A stretch of DNA of 64,000 nucleotides from an uncultured Alphaproteobacteria bacterium (GTDB lineage Bacteria; Pseudomonadota; Alphaproteobacteria; UBA11222): assembly GCA_947258435.1 (NCBI GenBank), contig CAMYID010000017.1, positions 1 through 64,000 on the forward strand, read 5' to 3'. Below are positions 1 through 7,386 of the stretch, one piece after another. How positions within the stretch are numbered: position 1 is the stretch's first letter; each line of letters starts with the position of its first letter. The notes under the pieces were generated by a model that was given only the letters and a program-made list of their open reading frames with translations, did not search any database and had not been told where the DNA came from. The position numbers and the translations under genes were made by a program.

Positions 1-156
1 CCCGGCCTCTTTTTTTGTTCATAAAGAGCTTATTGCCAAAAACCCGACGGCGGTTCAGTGCTTGACGGGCTGGTGCTCAATATCCCGACCGGACAGCACT
101 GAACCGCCGTCGGGTTTTTGGCAATAAGCTCTTTATGAACAAAAAAAGAGGCCGGG
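1..156. repeat. 62-bp perfect inverted repeat at the sequence edge
   Basis: Bases 1-62 are the exact reverse complement of bases 95-156, with a 32-base spacer (63-94). The arm includes half of the terminator that follows the first gene (its A/T tract and one side of the stem) plus about 45 bases beyond it. The other half of that terminator (157-178) lies outside the repeat. A perfect 62-bp arm starting exactly at base 1 is what an assembly or library fold-back at a contig end would give. A natural inverted duplication is the alternative. No gene lies in it. Confidence 0.95.
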
Positions 157-178
157 TGGAACACCAACCCGGCCTCTT
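141..178 (-). terminator. Rho-independent terminator after the DUF35 gene
   Basis: A 12-bp stem (146-157 with 167-178) with a 9-base loop is followed, in the minus-strand direction, by a run of seven T (141-147 read in reverse). It lies 20 bases after the stop of the minus-strand DUF35 gene and would end that operon. A short T run at 181-185 on the plus side makes it possibly bidirectional. Confidence 0.8.
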
Positions 179-198
179 CGTTTTTCTGAGCGATACCC

Positions 199-720
199 TC
201 ATTCAATGGGATAGCGCCAGGGCCCGTCCGGCTGCTCGGCATTTTCATCGATCGTCCAGTTCGGCGTCGCCAGCCCATCGCCCATATCGCAATAGACAAT
301 GCGCAACCGGCTGCCGATACCGACCTGTTTGACAAGCTCGGGCGGGGCCAGTTCACCTTCCGGGGTCACCAGATTTCCGGTCAGGCGGATCCCGTCATAC
401 TCACCGGGCTGTCCCTTTTGCGTGTCCAGTTCGACAAGCAGCAGCAGATAGGGTGTGTGCCCGCGGAACTGCGGCTGTATCGCATGATGAATTTCACCAT
501 AGGAATAAAGCGTCCCCTTCGCCTCAACCGGTTTCCAGGTTGCATTGGGGCTGGCGCAGAAGGGGCATGCGGTGGTGGGCGGATAGCGCAGCATATCGCA
601 ATCGTCGCAATTCTGCAGATGCAACTGATGCGCCCCGCAATGGGTGAAGAAGTCCCGGTTTTCATGGTCCAGATCGCTGATCCGAACCGGCATACCCAGA
701 TATTCGGCTTTATTGCTCAT
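199..720 (-). CDS. Zn-ribbon/OB-fold DUF35 protein, thiolase partner
   Basis: This 173-aa protein has the DUF35 layout: an N-terminal helix, a zinc ribbon with Cys38, Cys41, Cys52 and Cys55 (C-x2-C, C-x2-C), then an OB-fold domain from about residue 65. Such proteins bind acyl-CoA and pair with thiolase-like subunits; in steroid side-chain degradation the ChsH2 DUF35 domain forms an aldolase with Ltp2. The thiolase-like gene lies 16 bp upstream on the same strand, which supports a two-subunit enzyme. The start at 720 was chosen because GAGAGGGGG stands just before it; the frame stays open further upstream, but that would overlap the thiolase gene. The substrate is unknown. Confidence 0.85.
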   Translation of the reverse strand: MSNKAEYLGMPVRISDLDHENRDFFTHCGAHQLHLQNCDDCDMLRYPPTTACPFCASPNATWKPVEAKGTLYSYGEIHHAIQPQFRGHTPYLLLLVELDTQKGQPGEYDGIRLTGNLVTPEGELAPPELVKQVGIGSRLRIVYCDMGDGLATPNWTIDENAEQPDGPWRYPIE

Positions 721-736
721 TTCATTGCCCCCTCTC

Positions 737-1996
737 TCAGCCGCGCGCCATGACAAGCGACGACCCCTGCCCCGGCGTCGCCCAGCCCAGATTGGCGCTA
801 AGCGCGACATCTTTCACCTGCCGGCAGCCGCCCTCGGCATAATCATATGTATGCTGACGTTTTCCGTCTGGCCCAACAGGACAGCTGTCATCCACATCAT
901 GGCGCAACTGCCGCACATTCTCGATCACCATGGCAATGCCATGGGTATAGCCCTCGCACAAATGCCCGCCAGAGGTATTGTTGGGCCGCTTGCCGCCCAG
1001 CCGCATGGTGCCATCTGATACATATTCACCGCCCTCGCCCTTCTTGCAGAACCCGTAATCCTCAAGCTGCAGCATGGTAGTGAAAGTGAACGCGTCATAG
1101 GAGCCGGTGATGTCGATATCCTCCGGCCCGACCCCGGCATTGGGCCACAGAATATCCCTGGCGTAATGCCCCGCAACCGTCGATATCGGCCCGGACTGAT
1201 AATGCATGTCCGCGCGCGGCTTGCAGCACCGTCCGACAACGGACTGAATGACAGCCGGCGTGTGCCTGCAATCCTTTGCCCGATCGATACGGGTCACAAT
1301 GATCGCCGTGCCGTTATCGGTCTCGACGCAGCAATCAAGCAGGTGCAGCGGTTTGACGATCATGCGGCTGTTGATCACATCGTCCACGGTGACACGCTTC
1401 TTGTAATAGGCCTTGGGATTGTTGGAGGCGTGTTCGGAATGGATAACCTTCACCATCGCCACCTGTTCGGGTGTGGTGCCATAGTCGTACATATGCCGCA
1501 TGAAGGACTGGCAGAACATCTGCCCCGCGCTCATCAGCCCATAGCCGCGAGTGAACAGCCCGTCACCGCTCAACGGCGCGACCGTGCCCTTGCCACCGGT
1601 GCCCCCGATACGCACCTGGGAAAAGCCGTTCATCGCGCGATAGATCGCAACCGTATTGCACATGCCCGCTTCGATCACCCCGATGGCAATACCGATCAGC
1701 GCCTCTGTGCTCGACCCCCCGCCATAGACATCCATATAGAAATTGGGCCGGATGCCAAGCTCACCCGCAATCACCGGCGAAAAGGTGGAATCGTTGAAAC
1801 TATAGGACAGCATGCCGTCCACATCGCCTGGTTTCAGCCCGGCATCCTCAATCGCATTGCGCACAGCTTCCGTGCCAAGCGCACGCGTTGTGCGGCCCGA
1901 TCCGCGCACATAGGCTGTTTCGCCAACACCCACGATCGCATATTTTCCGCGCAGATGTTTGCCGCTTGTTGCGTCGATATCACCACTCGGTGTCAT
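737..1996 (-). CDS. Thiolase-like lipid-transfer protein / putative retro-aldolase (Ltp2-like)
   Basis: The 419-aa protein has the thiolase fold of the SCP-x/lipid-transfer family. Where thiolases carry the nucleophilic Cys (loop near residue 93) this protein reads GGGSS, so Gly replaces Cys. The C-terminal region keeps the family's GYxHG motif with a Tyr near residue 350, and a Tyr-rich stretch near 305. Loss of the Cys together with the DUF35 partner downstream fits the Ltp2-ChsH2 type of retro-aldolase, which cleaves beta-hydroxyacyl-CoA side chains, rather than a true thiolase. A strong ribosome site (AAGGGGAGGAG) precedes the ATG. No other steroid genes are in the window, so the substrate could be another branched or cyclic acyl-CoA. 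Confidence 0.85.
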   Translation of the reverse strand: MTPSGDIDATSGKHLRGKYAIVGVGETAYVRGSGRTTRALGTEAVRNAIEDAGLKPGDVDGMLSYSFNDSTFSPVIAGELGIRPNFYMDVYGGGSSTEALIGIAIGVIEAGMCNTVAIYRAMNGFSQVRIGGTGGKGTVAPLSGDGLFTRGYGLMSAGQMFCQSFMRHMYDYGTTPEQVAMVKVIHSEHASNNPKAYYKKRVTVDDVINSRMIVKPLHLLDCCVETDNGTAIIVTRIDRAKDCRHTPAVIQSVVGRCCKPRADMHYQSGPISTVAGHYARDILWPNAGVGPEDIDITGSYDAFTFTTMLQLEDYGFCKKGEGGEYVSDGTMRLGGKRPNNTSGGHLCEGYTHGIAMVIENVRQLRHDVDDSCPVGPDGKRQHTYDYAEGGCRQVKDVALSANLGWATPGQGSSLVMARG

Positions 1997-2067
1997 TTGC
2001 TCCTCCCCTTCTTATTCTGTTTTGTGGGAAATCTTACGCAGCAACCGACCACTTGTCACCCGCATGC

Positions 2068-2096
2068 TTGAACCACCCGGTCAGGCGGGTCACAAT
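2068..2096 (+). promoter_or_regulatory. Possible sigma70 promoter for the DUF411 gene
   Basis: TTGAAC at 2068-2073 and CACAAT at 2091-2096 are 17 bases apart, about 30 bases before the DUF411 start codon. The spacer holds a short ACCCG/CGGGT dyad. The region 1997-2125 is shared with the oppositely oriented thiolase gene. This is a pattern match only. Confidence 0.35.
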
Positions 2097-2125
2097 CGGC
2101 ATAGAGGAACAGTCAGGAGGAACAG

Positions 2126-2587
2126 ATGCCCTCACGCCGCAACTTCATTATAGGGCTTGTAAGTGCCGGCACCGCCGGTCTCGTCATTCGCACAGCGCCG
2201 TCTGTAGCGGCGCGCAATTTGCCTGCCATGACGATTTATAAATCGCCCAGCTGCGGCTGCTGCGTCAAATGGGCGGAACATCTGCGCGCAAACGGATTTC
2301 AGACCCTGCTTGTGGATCGCGAGGATTTGCAAACCATCAAATCAGCGCGCGCGGTTCCCGATGCATTGCAGTCCTGCCATACGGCGATTATCGGCGACTA
2401 TACGATTGAGGGCCATGTGCCCGCGCGCGATATCGAGCTGCTGCTGGCACTCGAACCCGACGCACTGGGTCTTGCGGTACCCGGCATGCCGATCGGCTCC
2501 CCCGGGATGGAGGTGGGTTCAGAAAAAGAGCCATTTGCAAGTTATCTGTTCACCGATGACGGATACGCTGTCTTCGCGCAGCATTAG
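2126..2587 (+). CDS. DUF411 family exported metal-binding protein
   Basis: This 153-aa protein starts with a twin Arg (residues 4-5) and a hydrophobic stretch to about residue 28, which fits a Tat or Sec signal peptide. The mature part opens with the DUF411 signature SCGCC (Cys43, Cys45, Cys46) followed by Lys-Trp, and has a further Cys-His pair near residue 84. DUF411 proteins are small periplasmic proteins often found with copper-resistance genes; metal binding by these Cys is likely but not shown here. No copper genes are nearby. A perfect CAGGAGG ribosome site lies 5 bases before the ATG. It is divergent from the thiolase operon and followed by convergent cysE. Confidence 0.85.
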   Translation: MPSRRNFIIGLVSAGTAGLVIRTAPSVAARNLPAMTIYKSPSCGCCVKWAEHLRANGFQTLLVDREDLQTIKSARAVPDALQSCHTAIIGDYTIEGHVPARDIELLLALEPDALGLAVPGMPIGSPGMEVGSEKEPFASYLFTDDGYAVFAQH

Positions 2588-2670
2588 GCATAAATTCGGC
2601 TGGCCGGAAGGGACGCTTCAGCCCGCCTTGTAACGCGTGGATCCGGGCCGGCGCTTACGCTGTGTCCCCC

Positions 2671-3501
2671 CTATGCGTCGTCAGATGGGTCTTCCGATTT
2701 TTCCGTGAACTGCTGCTTCATATCGCGACCCGGTTCATCAGATCCCGCGCAGCCGACAATCTGCGCCGGAACGCCAGCAGCCGTGCAATGGGCCGGCACA
2801 TCAGCCAGCACCACACTGCCCGCACCGATACGCGCGCATTCCCCGACCTCGATATTACCAAGGATGGTGGCATTCGCACCGATCAGACTGCCTTTACGCA
2901 CCTTGGGGTGCCGATCGCCGGTTTCCTTGCCCGTACCGCCAAGGGTGACACCCTGAAGCAGCGACACCCCGTCTTCCACCACAGCGGTTTCGCCGATGAC
3001 CACACCGGTCCCGTGATCGATCATGATGCCGCGACCGACCTTCGCCAGCGGATTGATATCGACGCCGAAAACTTCCGAAATCCGGTCCTGCAGATAAAGC
3101 GCAAGCCCCCGGCGCCCCTGCTCCATCAGCCAGTGCGCAATCCGGTAGCCCTGCAAAGCGTGAAAGCCCTTGAAGTAAAGCAGCGGTTCCAGATAGGAAT
3201 TGCAGGCAGGGTCGCGGTCATAGACTGCCACAATATCGCAGCGGGCGGCCGCTGCGATGTCGGGATCGGCATCATAAGCCGCCTCGAATACCTGCTGTAC
3301 AAGCAATGCAGGCACTTCAAGCGTGCCAAGCCGCTGCGACAAATGATAGGCCAGCGATTCTTCCAATCGATGCTGGTTCAGCACCGTCGCGTAAAGCAGG
3401 CTCGACAACACCGGTTCGCTTTTTGCCAGCTCTTCAGCCGCCCCCCGGATCGTCGTCCAGACCGGATCATGGGTTGCGACCTTCACAGATGTTTGCGACA
3501 T
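2671..3501 (-). CDS. cysE: Serine O-acetyltransferase
   Basis: CysE transfers acetyl from acetyl-CoA to serine, giving O-acetylserine for cysteine synthesis in the cytoplasm. The 276-aa protein has an N-terminal helical domain (to about 140) followed by left-handed beta-helix hexapeptide repeats that include the GTGVVIGETA, GVTLGGTGK and DRHPK motifs of the family. The C-terminal tail after about 245 is charged and degenerate. The start at 3501 has AAGGGAG upstream; an upstream in-frame start at 3552 would add 17 residues that look non-homologous. It is a single gene, separated from smpB by about 170 bp that could hold its promoter. Confidence 0.93.
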   Translation of the reverse strand: MSQTSVKVATHDPVWTTIRGAAEELAKSEPVLSSLLYATVLNQHRLEESLAYHLSQRLGTLEVPALLVQQVFEAAYDADPDIAAAARCDIVAVYDRDPACNSYLEPLLYFKGFHALQGYRIAHWLMEQGRRGLALYLQDRISEVFGVDINPLAKVGRGIMIDHGTGVVIGETAVVEDGVSLLQGVTLGGTGKETGDRHPKVRKGSLIGANATILGNIEVGECARIGAGSVVLADVPAHCTAAGVPAQIVGCAGSDEPGRDMKQQFTEKSEDPSDDA

Positions 3502-3672
3502 GCTGTGCTCCCTTACTAACACCTGCCTGTCAGCATAACAGGCCCTGCGCAATTACAGGCTTATCAATTAGAGATAGGCCGAACAAGCCGTACGTCAAAC
3601 GGTGTTCACGTAATTGCGATGATATCCAATTTACCGCATGGCCCACAAAAAACAACAAAGCTTTAATGTGAA

Positions 3673-4170
3673 TTAGCCGCGTTCGCGCAACAAACGGGCC
3701 TTTTGCCGATCCCAGTCGCGTTTCTTCTCCGTTTCGCGCTTATCATGCCTTTTCTTGCCACGCGCCAGCCCCAGTGCCAGCTTGGCTATGCCGCGATCAT
3801 TAAAGTAAAGGCGCAACGGCACCAGCGTCATCCCCTCTTTCTGACGCAGCCCCGCCAGCCTGCCGATCTGTCTGCGGTGCAGCAGAAGTTTGCGTTTACG
3901 GCGCGGCGGATGATTATTGTACCGGCCCGCATGGCTGTAGGGAGGGATATAGGCGTTGATCAGCCAGATCTCGTTGCCTTCTTCGGCAGCATAGGACTCG
4001 GCGATATTGGCACGTCCCTCGCGCAGGGATTTGACCTCCGAACCGGTGAGCCCAATCCCCGCCTCCACCGTTTCCTCAATCTGATAATTATATCGCGCTT
4101 TCCGGTTTTCCGCGAGAAGCCGACCGGCGTCATCGCTCCTGGCCTTTTTACCCCGGTTCTTACCCGCCAT
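3673..4170 (-). CDS. smpB: SsrA-binding protein SmpB
   Basis: SmpB carries tmRNA to stalled ribosomes in trans-translation. The 165-aa protein has the OB-fold core with the GIxLTGxEVKSLR motif (about 39-51) and the basic C-terminal tail rich in Lys/Arg ([19 protein letters not shown]), which reaches into the decoding centre. Length is normal for the family. Its start overlaps the end of dapA by 11 bases, so the two are co-transcribed; dapA-smpB adjacency is common in Alphaproteobacteria. The ssrA RNA gene itself is not in the window. Confidence 0.96.
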   Translation of the reverse strand: MAGKNRGKKARSDDAGRLLAENRKARYNYQIEETVEAGIGLTGSEVKSLREGRANIAESYAAEEGNEIWLINAYIPPYSHAGRYNNHPPRRKRKLLLHRRQIGRLAGLRQKEGMTLVPLRLYFNDRGIAKLALGLARGKKRHDKRETEKKRDWDRQKARLLRERG

Positions 4171-5059
4171 CGATCAGTCCAAGCCCCTGCATCGCATCGG
4201 CCAGCCTTTGCGCCGTTTCGGGCAGGACCGTCGACAGGGGCAGGCGGAGCTCGTTCCGGCACAGTCCGCGCAAGCTGGCCGCATATTTAACGGGTCCGGG
4301 ACTTGCCTCCACAAAAAGCGCATCATGCAAGGGCATCAGCTTGTCCTGCCACGCCAATGCCTGCCTAAAATCGCCTGCCAACAGCGCATTCTGGAACTCC
4401 GCGCATTGCCGGGGCGCAACATTGGCTGTCACCGAAATGCAGCCATGCCCGCCATGCGCCGCATGGGCCAGCGCTGTACCATCCTCCCCCGATAGCTGGA
4501 TGAAATCAGGCCCCATCGCCGCACGTTGCAAACTGGTCCGCGCCAGGTCAGCGGTTGCATCCTTCACACCGACAATATTAGTCAGTTCCGCCAGCCGGGC
4601 CATTGTAGAAACCTTCATGTCGATCACGCTCCGGCCAGGAATATTGTATATGAAAATCGGCAGATCGACAGCCTCGGCAAGCGCCTTGAAATGCAGATAA
4701 AGCCCTTCCTGGGTGGGCTTGTTGTAGTATGGCGTGACCACCAGCGCGCCGTCGGCACCTGCTTTCATTGCATGCGCGGTGAAATCGACTGCCTCGGCCG
4801 TGGAATTGGACCCCGTTCCGGCCATCACCGGAACCCGCCCCGCCGCGGCTTCGACGCAAAGCTCGACCACCCGTTTATGTTCAGCATGGCTCAATGTCGG
4901 GGACTCGCCCGTTGTACCGCAAGGTACAAGCCCATGGGTACCCTGATCGATCTGCCATTCGACAAATGACTGAAATGCCTGCTCATCCACCTTTCCCTCA
5001 CGAAAGGGGGTGATAAGCGCTGTAAAAGATCCCCGGAATTTCTGCTCTGTCGCTGACAT
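4160..5059 (-). CDS. dapA: 4-hydroxy-tetrahydrodipicolinate synthase
   Basis: DapA condenses pyruvate and aspartate semialdehyde, the first committed step to lysine and meso-diaminopimelate. The 299-aa TIM-barrel protein shows the TTGESPTL motif near residue 48, the catalytic Tyr in YNIPGR and the Schiff-base Lys in VGVKDA. Length is as expected. It is the first gene of a dapA-smpB pair, and lies back to back with the lytic transglycosylase gene, so its promoter must sit within 5060-5213. No clear ribosome site is visible before the ATG. Confidence 0.96.
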   Translation of the reverse strand: MSATEQKFRGSFTALITPFREGKVDEQAFQSFVEWQIDQGTHGLVPCGTTGESPTLSHAEHKRVVELCVEAAAGRVPVMAGTGSNSTAEAVDFTAHAMKAGADGALVVTPYYNKPTQEGLYLHFKALAEAVDLPIFIYNIPGRSVIDMKVSTMARLAELTNIVGVKDATADLARTSLQRAAMGPDFIQLSGEDGTALAHAAHGGHGCISVTANVAPRQCAEFQNALLAGDFRQALAWQDKLMPLHDALFVEASPGPVKYAASLRGLCRNELRLPLSTVLPETAQRLADAMQGLGLIDGG

Positions 5060-5159
5060 TATGCACGCTTTATCAACTGATACGGTTTAAAGGCGCTGGA
5101 AAATAGCGCTACCGCCGATCCGAGGCAAGCGTGACGTTCTGTCATAAAGTGTTTACCAA

Positions 5160-5192
5160 TTGACATGATGCTGGCATTGGCCGGCATGTCAA
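5160..5192. promoter_or_regulatory. Dyad TTGACATG-N17-CATGTCAA between dapA and slt
   Basis: Two perfect 8-bp inverted arms (5160-5167 and 5185-5192) flank 17 bases in the 154-bp divergent intergenic region. The left arm holds a consensus -35 box (TTGACA), but no good -10 box follows at the right distance. It could be an operator for a dimeric regulator with widely spaced half sites, or a leader hairpin of the slt mRNA ending about 20 bases before the start codon. Confidence 0.4.
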
Positions 5193-5213
5193 TGTGGTTT
5201 AGGGTGAAAACCC

Positions 5214-7340
5214 ATGCTGAGTTTGCGCATCATAGGGGCTGGAACGATGTGGCCGGGAAACTGGATTGGCCCCCTTATCGTTGGTCTGACGTGTCTTTTG
5301 ACCGGTGTGACAGCGCAGGCGGCAATGGCCGTTCCCACCCCCAAACCTGCTGTTTCCCGTTCAAACATCGTGTCACCGGAAGATTTCTCGCGATTTGACC
5401 GCGCGCTCTTTGCGGTCCGCCGGCAGAATTGGCAGGCTGCACAACGCGTAGCGGAAAGCGCAGATGCGCCGCTGATCGCGCAGATCGTTCAGCATCATAT
5501 TCTCACCTCGCCTCACAGCCGACCCGCATTCGATACGTTGACAGCGTTTCTGCGGCATCATCCCGGCTGGCCGCAGGAACATATTCTGATCCGCAAAGCC
5601 GAAATGCTGCTGAGCGAGGAGACACCACTGCAGGTTCGCCGTAACTGGTTCAGCGCCTACCCGCCAATCACGGTGGAAGCCCGGCTGCTGGCCGCCATCA
5701 CAGCCGAACAGACAAGTCAGAACAGCGCCCTGACACCGGTGATACGCGAAACCTGGCGCACGGGCGGGTTTGGCAGCAGGACAGAGCGGCTGATTCTGGA
5801 TAATTACGGGGAATTGCTCACACAAGACGATCACATAGCGCGTGTCGACGGCCTGTTGTGGCGTGGACAGGCCGCTGCCGTGAAACGCATGTTCCCCTTT
5901 GTCAGCAAGCAGCAACAATTACTCGCCCAGGCGCGGCTTGCCCTGCATCATCGCAAACCCGGTGTCGATCACGCTGTCGCACGCGTACCGGCCGAACTCA
6001 GCACAGATCCCGGTCTTGTATATGACCGGGTCCGATGGCGGCGGCAACATGGCCGTACAGAAGCCGCACTCGATCTGCTGCGCGATCACTACACAGCCAC
6101 AGACATTGACGCGGCAATTCAGGACCGCTGGTGGCGCGAGCGGCATATCCTGCTGCGCAACGCGCTTGAGACAAAGGATTATAAAACCGCTTATAATCTG
6201 GCCGCGCACCATAATTTCTCGGCGGAAAACAGTCGCCGCCTGTTGGCAGAGGCTGAATTTCTAGCCGGCTGGGTCGCCTTGCGCTTTCTGGCCGACCCTG
6301 CCGCCGCCCTGCGTCATTTTTCGACAATGTACGAAGCCGTCAGCTATCCCATCAGCCTGGCGCGCGGTGCCTACTGGTCAGCCCGCGCCGCAGAAGCCTT
6401 GGGCGACTGGGGGGCAGCCGCACGCTGGTACCGTCTGGCGGAACGCCATCCCATAACCTTCTACGGGCAGCTTGCGGCAGCAAAGACAGGCAGCGTCCCC
6501 GATATCGCCGCATCGGCCAAAATAACGTCCGGAAGCAGGGCCGATGCCCCCCATTTTTCAATCCCGCTCGCACAGGCCACGGAGTTGCTGGAGGAAGCCA
6601 GACAGGACGCCTCTGTCAGGCAATATTACGCATCCCTGATCCGTGGTCTGACAACGGCTGAGGCATATCAGGCGGCCACCCGGTTCGCCAGCCGCATCGG
6701 CCGCCCCGATTTGTCGCTTTGGGCCGCAAAACGTGCAAGCCGCGAAGGTATCTTCCTGCTTACGGAAAGCTATCCGCTGATATCCCTGCCCGATGAAATC
6801 GGACATTTGTCGGAAATCGAACCGGCGCTGATATTTGCCGTAACGCGGCAGGAAAGCGCATTCGACACTGATGCGGTCAGCCCCGCAGGCGCACGCGGGC
6901 TGATGCAACTCATGCCCGGCACGGCCCGTCAGGTCGCGCGCAAACTGGACATATCATACAGGCCGCAATGGCTGATCCAGGATCCCGCTTACAACACCTT
7001 ACTCGGCAGCAGCTTGTTAAGCGAACATGTCGCCCGGTACAACGGGTCCTATATTCTGGCGCTGGCTGCCTATAATGCGGGTACACACCGGGTCGCACGC
7101 TGGCGCAGAGAATTTGGCGATCCGCTGGATACCGAAACCGATATTATAGACTGGCTGGAGCTTATCCCGTTCGGTGAAACCCGCAACTATGTACAACGCG
7201 TGCTCGAGGCATTGCCGTTCTACCGTCTGCAAATGGGAAGCAGCGGCAGGATATTCCGGATTGAGGAGGATTTGGCCCGTGGTCGGCAGGCCGCGAAAGA
7301 GGCACCGGTGCCGGTTCCCCGCCCCAACCGGGACAGTTGA
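5214..7340 (+). CDS. slt: Soluble lytic murein transglycosylase (Slt family)
   Basis: The enzyme cleaves peptidoglycan glycan strands non-hydrolytically in the periplasm, leaving 1,6-anhydromuramyl ends. The protein (708 aa) has an export signal in the first ~40 residues ending near AQA, a long superhelical region of alpha-helical repeats (about 60-510), and a C-terminal lysozyme-like SLT domain. The catalytic Glu is residue 547 in RQESAFD, followed by GLMQLMPGTA and AAYNAG motifs. ATG at 5214 is listed; ATG at 5247 (12 residues later, with AGGGG upstream) is a realistic alternative that still keeps the hydrophobic core but loses the Arg. Single gene. Confidence 0.92.
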   Translation: MLSLRIIGAGTMWPGNWIGPLIVGLTCLLTGVTAQAAMAVPTPKPAVSRSNIVSPEDFSRFDRALFAVRRQNWQAAQRVAESADAPLIAQIVQHHILTSPHSRPAFDTLTAFLRHHPGWPQEHILIRKAEMLLSEETPLQVRRNWFSAYPPITVEARLLAAITAEQTSQNSALTPVIRETWRTGGFGSRTERLILDNYGELLTQDDHIARVDGLLWRGQAAAVKRMFPFVSKQQQLLAQARLALHHRKPGVDHAVARVPAELSTDPGLVYDRVRWRRQHGRTEAALDLLRDHYTATDIDAAIQDRWWRERHILLRNALETKDYKTAYNLAAHHNFSAENSRRLLAEAEFLAGWVALRFLADPAAALRHFSTMYEAVSYPISLARGAYWSARAAEALGDWGAAARWYRLAERHPITFYGQLAAAKTGSVPDIAASAKITSGSRADAPHFSIPLAQATELLEEARQDASVRQYYASLIRGLTTAEAYQAATRFASRIGRPDLSLWAAKRASREGIFLLTESYPLISLPDEIGHLSEIEPALIFAVTRQESAFDTDAVSPAGARGLMQLMPGTARQVARKLDISYRPQWLIQDPAYNTLLGSSLLSEHVARYNGSYILALAAYNAGTHRVARWRREFGDPLDTETDIIDWLELIPFGETRNYVQRVLEALPFYRLQMGSSGRIFRIEEDLARGRQAAKEAPVPVPRPNRDS

Positions 7341-7386
7341 TCAGCAGCATCTGCGGATGGACCGCACCGTTCAAACAGAATCCGGC

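Noticed and set aside
1-156. An attachment site or transposon end in the terminal inverted repeat
   Set aside because: No transposase, integrase or target-site duplication is near; the arms match a gene's own terminator region, so fold-back or inverted duplication explains it better.
1166-2071. A 301-codon plus-strand open frame opposite the thiolase-like gene
   Set aside because: Antisense to a gene with clear family motifs; no start signal.
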